DNA from: Saprospiraceae bacterium
GTDB lineage: Bacteria > Bacteroidota > Bacteroidia > Chitinophagales > Saprospiraceae
Assembly (NCBI GenBank): GCA_029251525.1
Contig: JAQXDE010000035.1
Span: 372,001-436,000 of the forward strand
Direction: 5' to 3'
Length of the DNA stretch: 64,000 bases
Shown here one piece after another: positions 36,486 to 45,020 of the stretch. The notes beneath the pieces were generated by a model, which ran no database searches, was not told the DNA's origin, and saw only the letters and a list, made by a program, of their open reading frames with translations. Each line of letters opens with the position of its first letter. The stretch's first letter is position 1. The position numbers were made by a program, and so were the translations under genes.

Positions 36486-37286
36486 TTATTTAGATTGATA
36501 TAATCTTTGATAAATATCAAAATAATAGGTAGTTCTTCCTGCTATTTTTTCGACTTTACAAACTCCTTTTCCTTTTGGGGCTTTTTGTCCTTTGACCCTC
36601 CATTGAAAAAAGTCGTCTTCCGTTTTTTCTTCCTTATAATTTCGGGCTCGGTTAACTGCGATGGATAAAATATTTTGCATGACTTTGTAGATATCTTTCT
36701 TTTGTTTTTGTCTCAAAGCACTTATCGAGGAGCCTGGATGAATGCGAGTTTGAAAACAAATCTCATCTGCATATAGATTTCCAACTCCAGCTAGTAACTT
36801 TTGATTTAGTAAGAAACCTTTAATTGAAGTTTTCCGACCTTCCAATTTTTCTAAAAAACTGTTTTCTGAAATTATTAATGCATCTTCTCCAAGTCCAATT
36901 TCTGAGATGTATTTTTCTAAATCTTTTAAATATAATATACGAGCAAATTTCCTAGGACAATCAAACCCTAACCGGTATCCGTTGGTAAAATGAAAGGCAA
37001 ATCGTTCATGTCGAGGTTGATCCATATCATCTTCATAGTATTTAATATCTCCTGTCATCCCAAAATGAAAAAGAACATCGTTACCATCATCTAATTTCCC
37101 AAACAGGTATTTTCCTCTTCTGTAGGAGTTAACGAAAGTTCTGCCAGTTAGTTTTTCAATGAAGTCATCGCCATTTATGTTTCGCATTATTTTATCATCT
37201 TGAACTTCAACTTCTCTAATCTTTTGATTTAAAGTGGTTTTATCAAAATAAAGTTTAAAAGAATTGACTTCTGGTAATTCTGGCAT
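36486..37286 (-). CDS. Fpg/Nei family DNA glycosylase without a zinc finger
   Basis: 266 residues. The invariant N terminus MPELPEV gives the catalytic Pro2 and Glu3, and RRGKYLF (Lys about 59) matches the conserved Lys57 of Fpg. The H2TH region contains LLNQKLLAGVGNLYADEICF. At the C terminus, where Fpg/Nei proteins have a four-cysteine zinc finger, this protein reads VKGQKAPKGKGVCKVEKI then RTTYYFDIYQRLYQ, with only one cysteine. This is the zincless-finger arrangement known from NEIL1-type enzymes. It excises oxidised bases and nicks the DNA. It is shortly downstream (24 bases) of a small membrane protein gene. Confidence 0.88.
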   Translation of the reverse strand: MPELPEVNSFKLYFDKTTLNQKIREVEVQDDKIMRNINGDDFIEKLTGRTFVNSYRRGKYLFGKLDDGNDVLFHFGMTGDIKYYEDDMDQPRHERFAFHFTNGYRLGFDCPRKFARILYLKDLEKYISEIGLGEDALIISENSFLEKLEGRKTSIKGFLLNQKLLAGVGNLYADEICFQTRIHPGSSISALRQKQKKDIYKVMQNILSIAVNRARNYKEEKTEDDFFQWRVKGQKAPKGKGVCKVEKIAGRTTYYFDIYQRLYQSK

Positions 37287-37310
37287 TTTTGTTAGGTGTT
37301 TTAGATTGTT

Positions 37311-37877
37311 TTACTCTTCAATAAAATACTCATATCCCCAGAATCCTTTCCTTGTAACAATTTGTACACGCTCTCCTTTTTTTGAATTTGGGAAAAGTAT
37401 TTTTTGAGTTTTGACTCTTTGTATTTTTTGATCTTTTATAAAAAATAAAAATATTCCATCTTTTTTAGTATTCATACTGACTCGTCCAAATCTACTTTGG
37501 AGATAAGCTGCTTGACTTTGGAGTTCAACTTCTATTTTTTGTTTAGGAGAAAAAGACAGCAATCTATTGGATAGACTACCTAGTAACGGGAGTAATAACA
37601 ACGAAATTGTAAGAAAAAAAACATATATTTTCAGTTGTTCTAACACATCATTAAATTGTTTGGAAAAATAATATCCCGCCGTGATTCCAATAAAAATTCC
37701 CGAGTAAAGTGTTTGCCAAACTAAGCTTTTTACTTCGAAAGTGTTACTAAAGTATTTAACCTCAAAAGCGTATAAAAAAGCCACAAAGAAAACAGATAAG
37801 GCTCCTAGGATACCAAGTGTATATTCTGACCTTTTTAAATTCTCTCTATTTTGTCCTCCATATGGTAAAGGAATCAT
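37311..37877 (-). CDS. Small membrane protein of unknown function
   Basis: 188 residues, not recognised. Three hydrophobic helices are visible (ILGALSVFFVAFLYAFEV; LYSGIFIGITAGYYF; VFFLTISLLLLPLLGSL). They are followed by a soluble C-terminal part of about 75 residues rich in beta-strand patterns (DGIFLFFIKDQKIQRVKT, FWGYEYFIEE). It is 24 bases upstream of the DNA glycosylase gene on the same strand, probably co-transcribed. Lone membrane proteins with such tails are common in Bacteroidota, and I see no motif that assigns a role. Confidence 0.7.
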   Translation of the reverse strand: MIPLPYGGQNRENLKRSEYTLGILGALSVFFVAFLYAFEVKYFSNTFEVKSLVWQTLYSGIFIGITAGYYFSKQFNDVLEQLKIYVFFLTISLLLLPLLGSLSNRLLSFSPKQKIEVELQSQAAYLQSRFGRVSMNTKKDGIFLFFIKDQKIQRVKTQKILFPNSKKGERVQIVTRKGFWGYEYFIEE

Positions 37878-38416
37878 TATTTATTAAGTTTAATTTGAAA
37901 AGAAAAAACAATACTTCTCAGTTGTTGTGGTTTGGGTTCTTTGACAAAGCAACAGCGGAATAAGAGGTAATTTTACTGCAAAATGGGAATGATTTTTTAT
38001 TCCTTTTAAAGTCTTAATCTTCTAATATTCATTGAGTGAATAGACTATTTTAACTTGGTTTTTTTAAAAAATAATCTTCCTCTTTTTTTCAAAATAAAAA
38101 ATTATAAGGTTGAGAAATTGGTTACTACTTTTTACTAAAGATAAAAACCACTTATGCTTACAAAATTAATTTTTCTTTTTATCAAAATAAACGGTATCTA
38201 GTTTTTCTTAATCCAATAATGATCACGGAAAGGAAATGTGGAGTCTTAAGCTACTTATCCTAGAAGATATCTAAGAAAATTAGTTTTAATTTTTTCTTAG
38301 ATATGGATTTAGTGGATCGTTAAGATCTTCTTTGTGGATTTTGGTAAAGAACACTAATTGACACTTTTCTATAATATTAAATTGATTATTAAATCGTAAA
38401 GTTATTAGCAAGTTTT
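37878..38416. other. Non-coding spacer
   Basis: About 540 AT-rich bases between the membrane-protein gene and the ABC transporter gene. No open frame or strong hairpin was seen. Confidence 0.45.
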
Positions 38417-40222
38417 TTATACATTTTCAAACTGTAATTTTGCTAATCCTGCGTATGCTCCATTTTCAATACTTGAAAGTTCTTCATGTGTACCTTGCTC
38501 AATAATTCTTCCGTTGTCAATAACAAAAATACAATCAACATCTCGAATTGTTGCCAGTCTATGGGCAATAATGATAGATGTCCGACCCTCCATTAGATTA
38601 TTTAGAGCATCTTGTACAACCTTCTCAGATTCAGCATCTAAAGCAGAGGTTGCTTCGTCCAACAATAATATGGAAGGATTTTTTAGAATTGCTCTTGCTA
38701 TTGCAATTCGTTGGCGTTGTCCACCAGATAATTTAATACCTCGTTCACCAACTACCGTATCCAATGCCTCGGGAAAGGTTTGAATAAATTCCCATGAATT
38801 AGATTTTTGTGCTGCCTTTATGATTTCTTCATTAGAAGCTGATGGATTACCATAGGCAATATTTTCTCTTATTGTTCCTCCAAATAAAATAACTTCTTGA
38901 GGAACAATCGCAAAGTTTCTTCTAAAGGCTGAGATGTTGTAATCAAAAATACTTTTGTCATCGACCTTGATATCACCATCTTGAATATTATAAAACCGTA
39001 AAAGTAATTGAACAATTGTAGATTTCCCTGATCCACTTGGCCCAACCAACGCCACTTTTTGACCTGCTTTTATTTGAAAATTGATCCCTTTCATTACTTC
39101 AATATCCTCTCGTGTAGGATAGTGGAAGTTAACGTTGGAGTATTCTATATTACCTTCAAATCTTTTAAACTCTTTGTCTATGCTAGGATCTCTCGGGTTA
39201 ACTTCGCTTTTCATTGAGAGTATTTCTCGAATTCTTTCAGTTGCACCAACTGCACCCAAAAGTTCTGTATAAAAATTACCAAGGCCTGCTATTGAGCCGC
39301 CAATGATGGCAGTCACAAAAGTAAACATCACTAATCCACCAGAAGTCATGGTACCTTCTTGTATTAAAACAGCTCCCTCATAAATTACAAAAATCAATGC
39401 TCCAAATAAAATAGAAACAATGAAGGTGGCAAAAATGGCTCTACCATTGGCAAATTTCAAAGCGATTTTCACCATTGTATCATTTGATTTACCGTATCGA
39501 ATGGCTTCAAATAATTCATTGGAAAAAGCTTTAACCACACTTATTGATTGCATGGTTTCACTTAAAATAATATTGGTATCCGCTAAAGTTTGCTGTCTTT
39601 CTTTTGATAATGTTCTTATCCAGCGACCAAAAAACATTCCTAAAACTACAGCAACTGGAAAAGTTAATAGCATAATAAATGCTAATTCCGGTGTTTGTAC
39701 TCCTAAAAAAAGTAAGCCTGCAACTAATAGTAAAATTTGCCTCAAAAATTCTGCAATGGTTATTGAAAAAGCATTGTACAACCTTTCAACGTCGGCAGTC
39801 AATCTACTCATTAATTCACCAACTCGGTTTTCTTCGTAAAAAACAATCGGAAGAGAAACTAATTTTTCATAAAGGGCAATTCTAAGATCTGCGATTCCTT
39901 TTTCACTCAATCTTGCAAATAGTAAAACTCGAAAATAAGAAACTACACCTTGTGCAACCAATACAACAAACATTAGCCAGAAAATATCATTTAAATCCAT
40001 TCCATAGAAATCAACACCTGAAGCTATGTCCATCATTTTTCCAATTAAATATGGAAAAAGCATGAAAACCATACTACTGACAAAAAGTAAAATCATCCCA
40101 ACCACAAGAGACAGTCGGTAGGGTTTAACAAATTCAAAGATCTTCATCGCTTCGCGAAAGGTCTCTGTATTCATTTTTCTATTTTTATCTTCTTCTAATG
40201 TTTCTGGACGATTGCGAGCCAT
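38417..40222 (-). CDS. MsbA-like ABC exporter (fused permease and ATPase)
   Basis: 601 residues: an N-terminal six-helix exporter transmembrane domain (about 35-330), then a nucleotide-binding domain. Walker A is GPSGSGKST near residue 395, the signature is LSGGQRQRIAIARA, Walker B is ILLLDEATSALD, and the switch His is in IIAHRLATI. The homodimeric half-transporter layout matches MsbA/LmrA and Bacteroidota multidrug or lipid exporters. Lipid A flipping is possible given Kdo transferase 10 kb away, but the substrate is not determined by sequence. The gene stands alone. Confidence 0.9.
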   Translation of the reverse strand: MARNRPETLEEDKNRKMNTETFREAMKIFEFVKPYRLSLVVGMILLFVSSMVFMLFPYLIGKMMDIASGVDFYGMDLNDIFWLMFVVLVAQGVVSYFRVLLFARLSEKGIADLRIALYEKLVSLPIVFYEENRVGELMSRLTADVERLYNAFSITIAEFLRQILLLVAGLLFLGVQTPELAFIMLLTFPVAVVLGMFFGRWIRTLSKERQQTLADTNIILSETMQSISVVKAFSNELFEAIRYGKSNDTMVKIALKFANGRAIFATFIVSILFGALIFVIYEGAVLIQEGTMTSGGLVMFTFVTAIIGGSIAGLGNFYTELLGAVGATERIREILSMKSEVNPRDPSIDKEFKRFEGNIEYSNVNFHYPTREDIEVMKGINFQIKAGQKVALVGPSGSGKSTIVQLLLRFYNIQDGDIKVDDKSIFDYNISAFRRNFAIVPQEVILFGGTIRENIAYGNPSASNEEIIKAAQKSNSWEFIQTFPEALDTVVGERGIKLSGGQRQRIAIARAILKNPSILLLDEATSALDAESEKVVQDALNNLMEGRTSIIIAHRLATIRDVDCIFVIDNGRIIEQGTHEELSSIENGAYAGLAKLQFENV

Positions 40223-41053
40223 AATTTTATTTATATTTTTCTCCTACCTCTAAAGAATCTTAAATTAAGTTTTATTTTAACATCGTAATTTAACGAGTGC
40301 AAAGTTACGTAAAGTGGGTTTTAATTTTGTTTTAACTTGGACTACGAATGTATTTGTTTTGTAAAATTTTATGTTCTTTTTTTTGTTGGACTTTAGATTT
40401 CACCTAAAATTAATATCGTTTTAAAACAGCAAGATATTAAGGTTGAACTTTAAAATAACTCTACCGCTTTTAGTTATGCTTTCTAATAAGTTATACCTAA
40501 ATACAAGAAAATCTTCATCGAAAAGATACACTAGGATATAAAACTTTTTGTCTTGCTTTTTAAATATATATGGATTGATATTAATTAACCTTTTTGTTTG
40601 ATTCAATGACTATTGGCTTAAAAAAAAAGTTAAAAAATGATACTTTTTTGTAACCTTCATTTATCAAACGGAAAGATATACATTCTCAAGAATTGCTATT
40701 TTATTTTTAGATTCTCCTTTTTAGAATTTGTTTTTAATCAGCATTCTAGATGTCTAAATTTTTTGGATCGACCTATTCATTTATATCAATCAGTAATCAT
40801 TTTAGTTGTATGTAAATATACCATTTACGGAAAATGTATTAATTCACCTACAAAAATACCTTTGTTAAGCGAGCTATTGAACTTTTTTGATACTCGATTT
40901 AGGAAGAATGGGATAGAATAAACTGTATATTAAAAACGACTTCTTTAATATTTGAAAATCTAATTTTGGATAGTTTTTGATTTGTTAAAGAAATGCTATG
41001 TTAACAGAAGACAGAAATTTACGACTGCTTTCTGTCAACATAGTTTTTATTGT
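40223..41053. other. Non-coding spacer with terminal hairpin
   Basis: About 830 bases. Two short open frames (40421-40606 minus and 40637-40921 plus) look random: rich in Phe/Ile/Leu/Asn with no family resemblance. An imperfect hairpin at 40996-41043 (ctatgttaacag / ctgtcaacatag) probably ends the neighbouring BNR gene. Confidence 0.5.
40996..41043 (-). terminator. Hairpin terminator of the BNR-repeat gene
   Basis: Arms ctatgttaacag and ctgtcaacatag pair with one mismatch, and a further agacagaaa / tttctgt pairing is possible inside. It lies 10 bases downstream of the minus-strand stop codon. Confidence 0.55.
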
Positions 41054-44000
41054 TTAAGGATTTTTCTTTCGATTTAACCTTTCACAAATAATTTGAACAC
41101 CAAGTGATTTTCCTTTTTCATTAATTCCTTTTAATTTTTTTAATAACAAATTATCTAGTTTCAAAAGTTGATCATTTAAGTCTTTAGTCAATTCCTCTCG
41201 AACTTGTTCTGCTTGATCGGTGGGAGGAAAATCTCCTCTTTGCTGATCAGCTAGAAGAAATGCAAGTCGATTGTTAACACGGATTCCATAATTAAGTGGG
41301 TCTTGCCGGCTCTCATTGCTTGTCATGTGAATGTTGTTTTCAATGACTGACATATCTTTTTCTAAACTGGATAGAAGCTCTAATAGTTCATTGTACCCCT
41401 TTTTGTCTGCTAATTTGTTTTGAAAATATTCCACATCATCTCGAACATTCTTGATGTCAGTCATAGCTTGATGAGCCTCACTTACTTTATTGCGAACTTG
41501 TAATAAGAAACTTAATTGGTTTCGATAATCTTCATCTGAATTTTTTAAACGAGGATCTTTTGAGATAGTAAATTTTATGGTCTCAGATTTTTTTCCAACA
41601 GTAAGGGTTGCAGAGTAATCACCAGGTGTTGCTTTGGGTCCTCGGTTAGGAGAAGAATATAATACCATTCCGTCAAACTCTTTAAAACCAGGGTATCTCA
41701 TATCCCAAATAAATCTATTGTTGTTTTGCTTTACGCTAAGTTTCTGTTTTCTATCCTTTGAATAGGACGAAAATGTTTGAATTATTTTTCCATTATCATC
41801 TTTAATTTCAAGTTTGACTTTTTTCTTTTTCCCGTCTTTTCCGTTTAACAAATCCTTAATGAAAAAATTAAATAATACGCCATTTGGATGATTTTGACCT
41901 ACTTTATTGAAATTTGGCTTGCCCCAGCCTTGAGATTGAGCCATGCGATAGGCTGGTTTTGGATCATAAAGATGGTGGGTTTTAGAAACGACTTTTTGAT
42001 TAAGTTGCTGAATTGGTCCCAAATCATCAATCATCCAAAAACTTCGACCATGTGTTGCAGCTATCAAAGTATTGTCTCGAATATGCAAATCTCGAATAGA
42101 GACAATTGGCAAATTCAATTGGAATGACTGCCAACTAGCTCCATCGTTAAATGAGATATACATTCCCCATTCTGTGCCGGCATAAAGTAATCCTTTTTTA
42201 ACAGGGTCTACACGTATGGCTCTAGTATAATGATTTTCAGGAATTCCATTAGTAATTTTTGTCCAAGTTTTTCCATAGTCAGATGTCTTATATAAATATG
42301 GGGTATAATCTCCAAACTTGTAAGATGTTGCGGCTAAATATGCTCCACCTTTTTGATGAGGATCTACATCGATGCAATTCATCATGTTGTATGTAGGAGA
42401 ACCTTTAGGTGTTACGTTTGTCCAGTTTTTTCCACCGTCTAAGGTTACATGTACTAGGCCATCATCACTACCTGTCCATATTACACCTTCTTCTATATGT
42501 GATTCAGTCATTGCAAAAATATTTGCGTAATGTTCGGCACCTGTATTGTCTTGGGTAATTGGACCACCTGAAGATCTAATCGTTTCTGGATCATTTCTAG
42601 TCAGATCAGGGCTAATGACTTGCCATGACTGACCTTCGTTTATTGTGGAATGAAGATAGTTAGAACCTGCATATAATTTTTTGGGATTATGAGGAGAAAA
42701 CATAATAGGGTAGTTCCAATTAAATCTATATTTCATCACTTCTGCCCCAGATCCTGCTGGGTTAAAAGGCCAAACATTTGTCGAACGCATTTGGCCATTT
42801 GAATGATCTTTTCGCATCATGTAGCCTTTATAAGTTCCACCATATACAATATCTGGATTATCAGGGTCAGGCGCTAAATGAGCACTTTCTCCACCAGCGG
42901 TGGATTGCCAATCTTGATCGGAAATTGAGCTACTTGACGAACGATGAGAAATTCTAATCGCAGAGTTATCTTGTTGAGCTCCGTATATTCTAAATGGAAA
43001 ATAATTATCAGTAGTTACACGGTAAAATTGAGAAGTAGGTTGATTGTGGTAGGTAGTCCAATTTTCTCCTGAGTCAAAACTTACTTGTCCACCACCATCA
43101 TCAGCAATCGCCATTCGATTATTATTATTAGGAGAAATCCAAAGATCATGATGATCGCCATGCGGCGTATCAATTCTTTCAAATGTTTTCCCACCATCAT
43201 TTGATTTCCAAAATCCGACATTTAAAACATAGACTCGATCTACATTTTTGGTGTCTGCATAAATTCGAGAATAGTACCAAGCTCTCTGTCGAAGGGAACG
43301 GTTGCTACTTGTTTTTATCCAGGTCATACCACCATCATCGGAACGAAATACACCGCCATTTTTTGCTTCAATAATAGTCCAAAGCCGATCTGAATTTAAA
43401 GGAGAAACAGTTACACCAATTATTCCGAGTACACCTTTTGGCAGTCCAGGTTTATTAGTTAATTTTTCCCAATTGTCTCCTCCATCAGTACTTTTCCATA
43501 GGTGACTTCCTGGACCACCACTATCCATTCTATATCCATTTCGTTTGATTTGCCAGGTAGAGGCATATATAATTCTTGGGTTATTAGGATCTAAGATAAC
43601 ATCAACAGCACCGGCTTTGTCACTTACATAAAGTATTTTTTCCCAAGTAGTTCCACCATCTTTAGATCGATAAAGTCCACGCTCTTTATTTGGGATCCAC
43701 AGATTTCCCATTGCTGCTACATATAATATATCAGGGTTAGTTGGATGAACTCGTATCCTACCGATATGTTCAGATTTTTTTAATCCAATTGAACTCCATG
43801 TATCACCTGCATCAGTAGATCGCCATAAGCCTTTTCCCGAGGAAACGTTTCCTCTAACTGTTTGCTCTCCTTCACCCACATATATAACGTTAGGGTCATT
43901 TTCTGATACAGCGACTGCACCTATTGATCCTCCAAAATAGCCATCTGAAACACAGTTCCAAGTATTTCCACCATCTTTTGTCTTCCAAACACCTCCACCT

Positions 44001-44248
44001 GCAGTACCTATATAGTATAAATTAGGGTTGTCAACTACACCAGCTACAGTTCCTGCTCGACCTCCTCTGAATGGTCCAACCAGACGCCACTCCATGGTGT
44101 TATAATAAAACTCATCAAATGAGTTCGGAGAAGGATTATTCTTTTTTTGTGCAAAGTTTTGAGAGGGCATAATGAAAATAAAGAATAAGCTCATTGAAAA
44201 AAGAATAAGGTGCTTTTTACAAAGTTTAGGTATGATTGGGTAATTCAT
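41054..44248 (-). CDS. Sortilin-like (VPS10) BNR/Asp-box repeat protein
   Basis: 1064 residues. The N terminus has a signal-like helix (LILFSMSLFFIFIMPSQNFAQ). It is followed by repeated Asp-box motifs, for example VWKTKDGGNTWN, LWRSTDAGDTW, LYRSKDGGTTWE, LWKSTDGGDNWE, VFRSDDGGMTW and FWKSNDGGKTFE. This ten-bladed pattern matches the sortilin/VPS10-type beta-propeller proteins often annotated as glycosyl hydrolase in Bacteroidota. The last 250 residues contain a beta domain (ATPGDYSATLTVGKKSETI) and a helical tail (MTDIKNVRDDVEYFQNKLAD). No T9SS sorting domain is present, so it is probably periplasmic. Enzymatic activity is doubtful; binding of peptides or glycans is more likely. Confidence 0.8.
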   Translation of the reverse strand: MNYPIIPKLCKKHLILFSMSLFFIFIMPSQNFAQKKNNPSPNSFDEFYYNTMEWRLVGPFRGGRAGTVAGVVDNPNLYYIGTAGGGVWKTKDGGNTWNCVSDGYFGGSIGAVAVSENDPNVIYVGEGEQTVRGNVSSGKGLWRSTDAGDTWSSIGLKKSEHIGRIRVHPTNPDILYVAAMGNLWIPNKERGLYRSKDGGTTWEKILYVSDKAGAVDVILDPNNPRIIYASTWQIKRNGYRMDSGGPGSHLWKSTDGGDNWEKLTNKPGLPKGVLGIIGVTVSPLNSDRLWTIIEAKNGGVFRSDDGGMTWIKTSSNRSLRQRAWYYSRIYADTKNVDRVYVLNVGFWKSNDGGKTFERIDTPHGDHHDLWISPNNNNRMAIADDGGGQVSFDSGENWTTYHNQPTSQFYRVTTDNYFPFRIYGAQQDNSAIRISHRSSSSSISDQDWQSTAGGESAHLAPDPDNPDIVYGGTYKGYMMRKDHSNGQMRSTNVWPFNPAGSGAEVMKYRFNWNYPIMFSPHNPKKLYAGSNYLHSTINEGQSWQVISPDLTRNDPETIRSSGGPITQDNTGAEHYANIFAMTESHIEEGVIWTGSDDGLVHVTLDGGKNWTNVTPKGSPTYNMMNCIDVDPHQKGGAYLAATSYKFGDYTPYLYKTSDYGKTWTKITNGIPENHYTRAIRVDPVKKGLLYAGTEWGMYISFNDGASWQSFQLNLPIVSIRDLHIRDNTLIAATHGRSFWMIDDLGPIQQLNQKVVSKTHHLYDPKPAYRMAQSQGWGKPNFNKVGQNHPNGVLFNFFIKDLLNGKDGKKKKVKLEIKDDNGKIIQTFSSYSKDRKQKLSVKQNNNRFIWDMRYPGFKEFDGMVLYSSPNRGPKATPGDYSATLTVGKKSETIKFTISKDPRLKNSDEDYRNQLSFLLQVRNKVSEAHQAMTDIKNVRDDVEYFQNKLADKKGYNELLELLSSLEKDMSVIENNIHMTSNESRQDPLNYGIRVNNRLAFLLADQQRGDFPPTDQAEQVREELTKDLNDQLLKLDNLLLKKLKGINEKGKSLGVQIICERLNRKKNP

Positions 44249-45020
44249 AATGATTATTTATTATTGAAGAAAACTTAATGAGACTAAGTTAAAAATTCCT
44301 TTATTCTTATTTTGTTTTTTTGATATTTTTAAATAAACATTATTTCTTGTTCTCAAAAAAAATATTCAGCAAACAAAGTGCGGTACTTTTTATTTTGCAA
44401 AAACAAATGTTTCATGCAATTTGACTTTGGAAGTTGATTAAACAATGTTTGCACCAATAAGCTATGCGAATTCGAATTCTTTAGGGGCTAAAGGGACTGA
44501 GGAAATCATTTATCAAAATTCGATGGCCAATTTTTAAAATTTTAATTTAATAGATGGGATGGAATTTTAGCTTGGCATGCATTTAATAGCTCTAACAGGT
44601 TATATTGGTCAATTTGTTATCTCCGATGATAATATTGATAGACATTCAATAGCTTATGTAATATTAGAATCAACTAATTAGATAAATTTAACTTCCCTTA
44701 ATAGGTTAGAAATTCCACAATCTACAAAAGAATTTAACCAAGATACCTTATCCTTCTATTGAATTAATTTATATATGCCTGTGTTGAATGTTATATTGAG
44801 TATAATTGGCAAATGCGCAATTATATCCAAGAAGTATATTATTAATAGTTTTTGTTAAAAATACGATTAGTTGAGATTTTAAAGTTGGGTACTAGATTTA
44901 GTGGACCAACCAAAAAATATTTTTTGAAGCGGATTAAAACTTAATATCAACAGATGAAAATTCACTAAATAGTAAATTGGAAAAACAAAAAGACTAGTGA
45001 AGTATCGAAATAAAGTCATC
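44249..45020. other. Non-coding spacer
   Basis: About 770 bases. A short run from an ATG near 44445 (MFAPISYANSNSLGAKGTEE) stops after 30 codons, and a second open stretch around 44610-44760 contains one internal stop. They could be fragments of a lost gene, but I recognise no family. Confidence 0.4.

Noticed and set aside
40421-40606. 61-codon minus-strand open frame
   Set aside because: Short, Phe/Ile/Asn-rich and without recognisable features.
40637-40921. 94-codon plus-strand open frame
   Set aside because: Random-looking AT-rich composition, no family resemblance, no promoter or neighbour logic.
44445-44760. Short open stretches upstream of the TIR-TPR-SDR gene's 3' end
   Set aside because: They are interrupted by stops and resemble no known protein, so I could not call a pseudogene.
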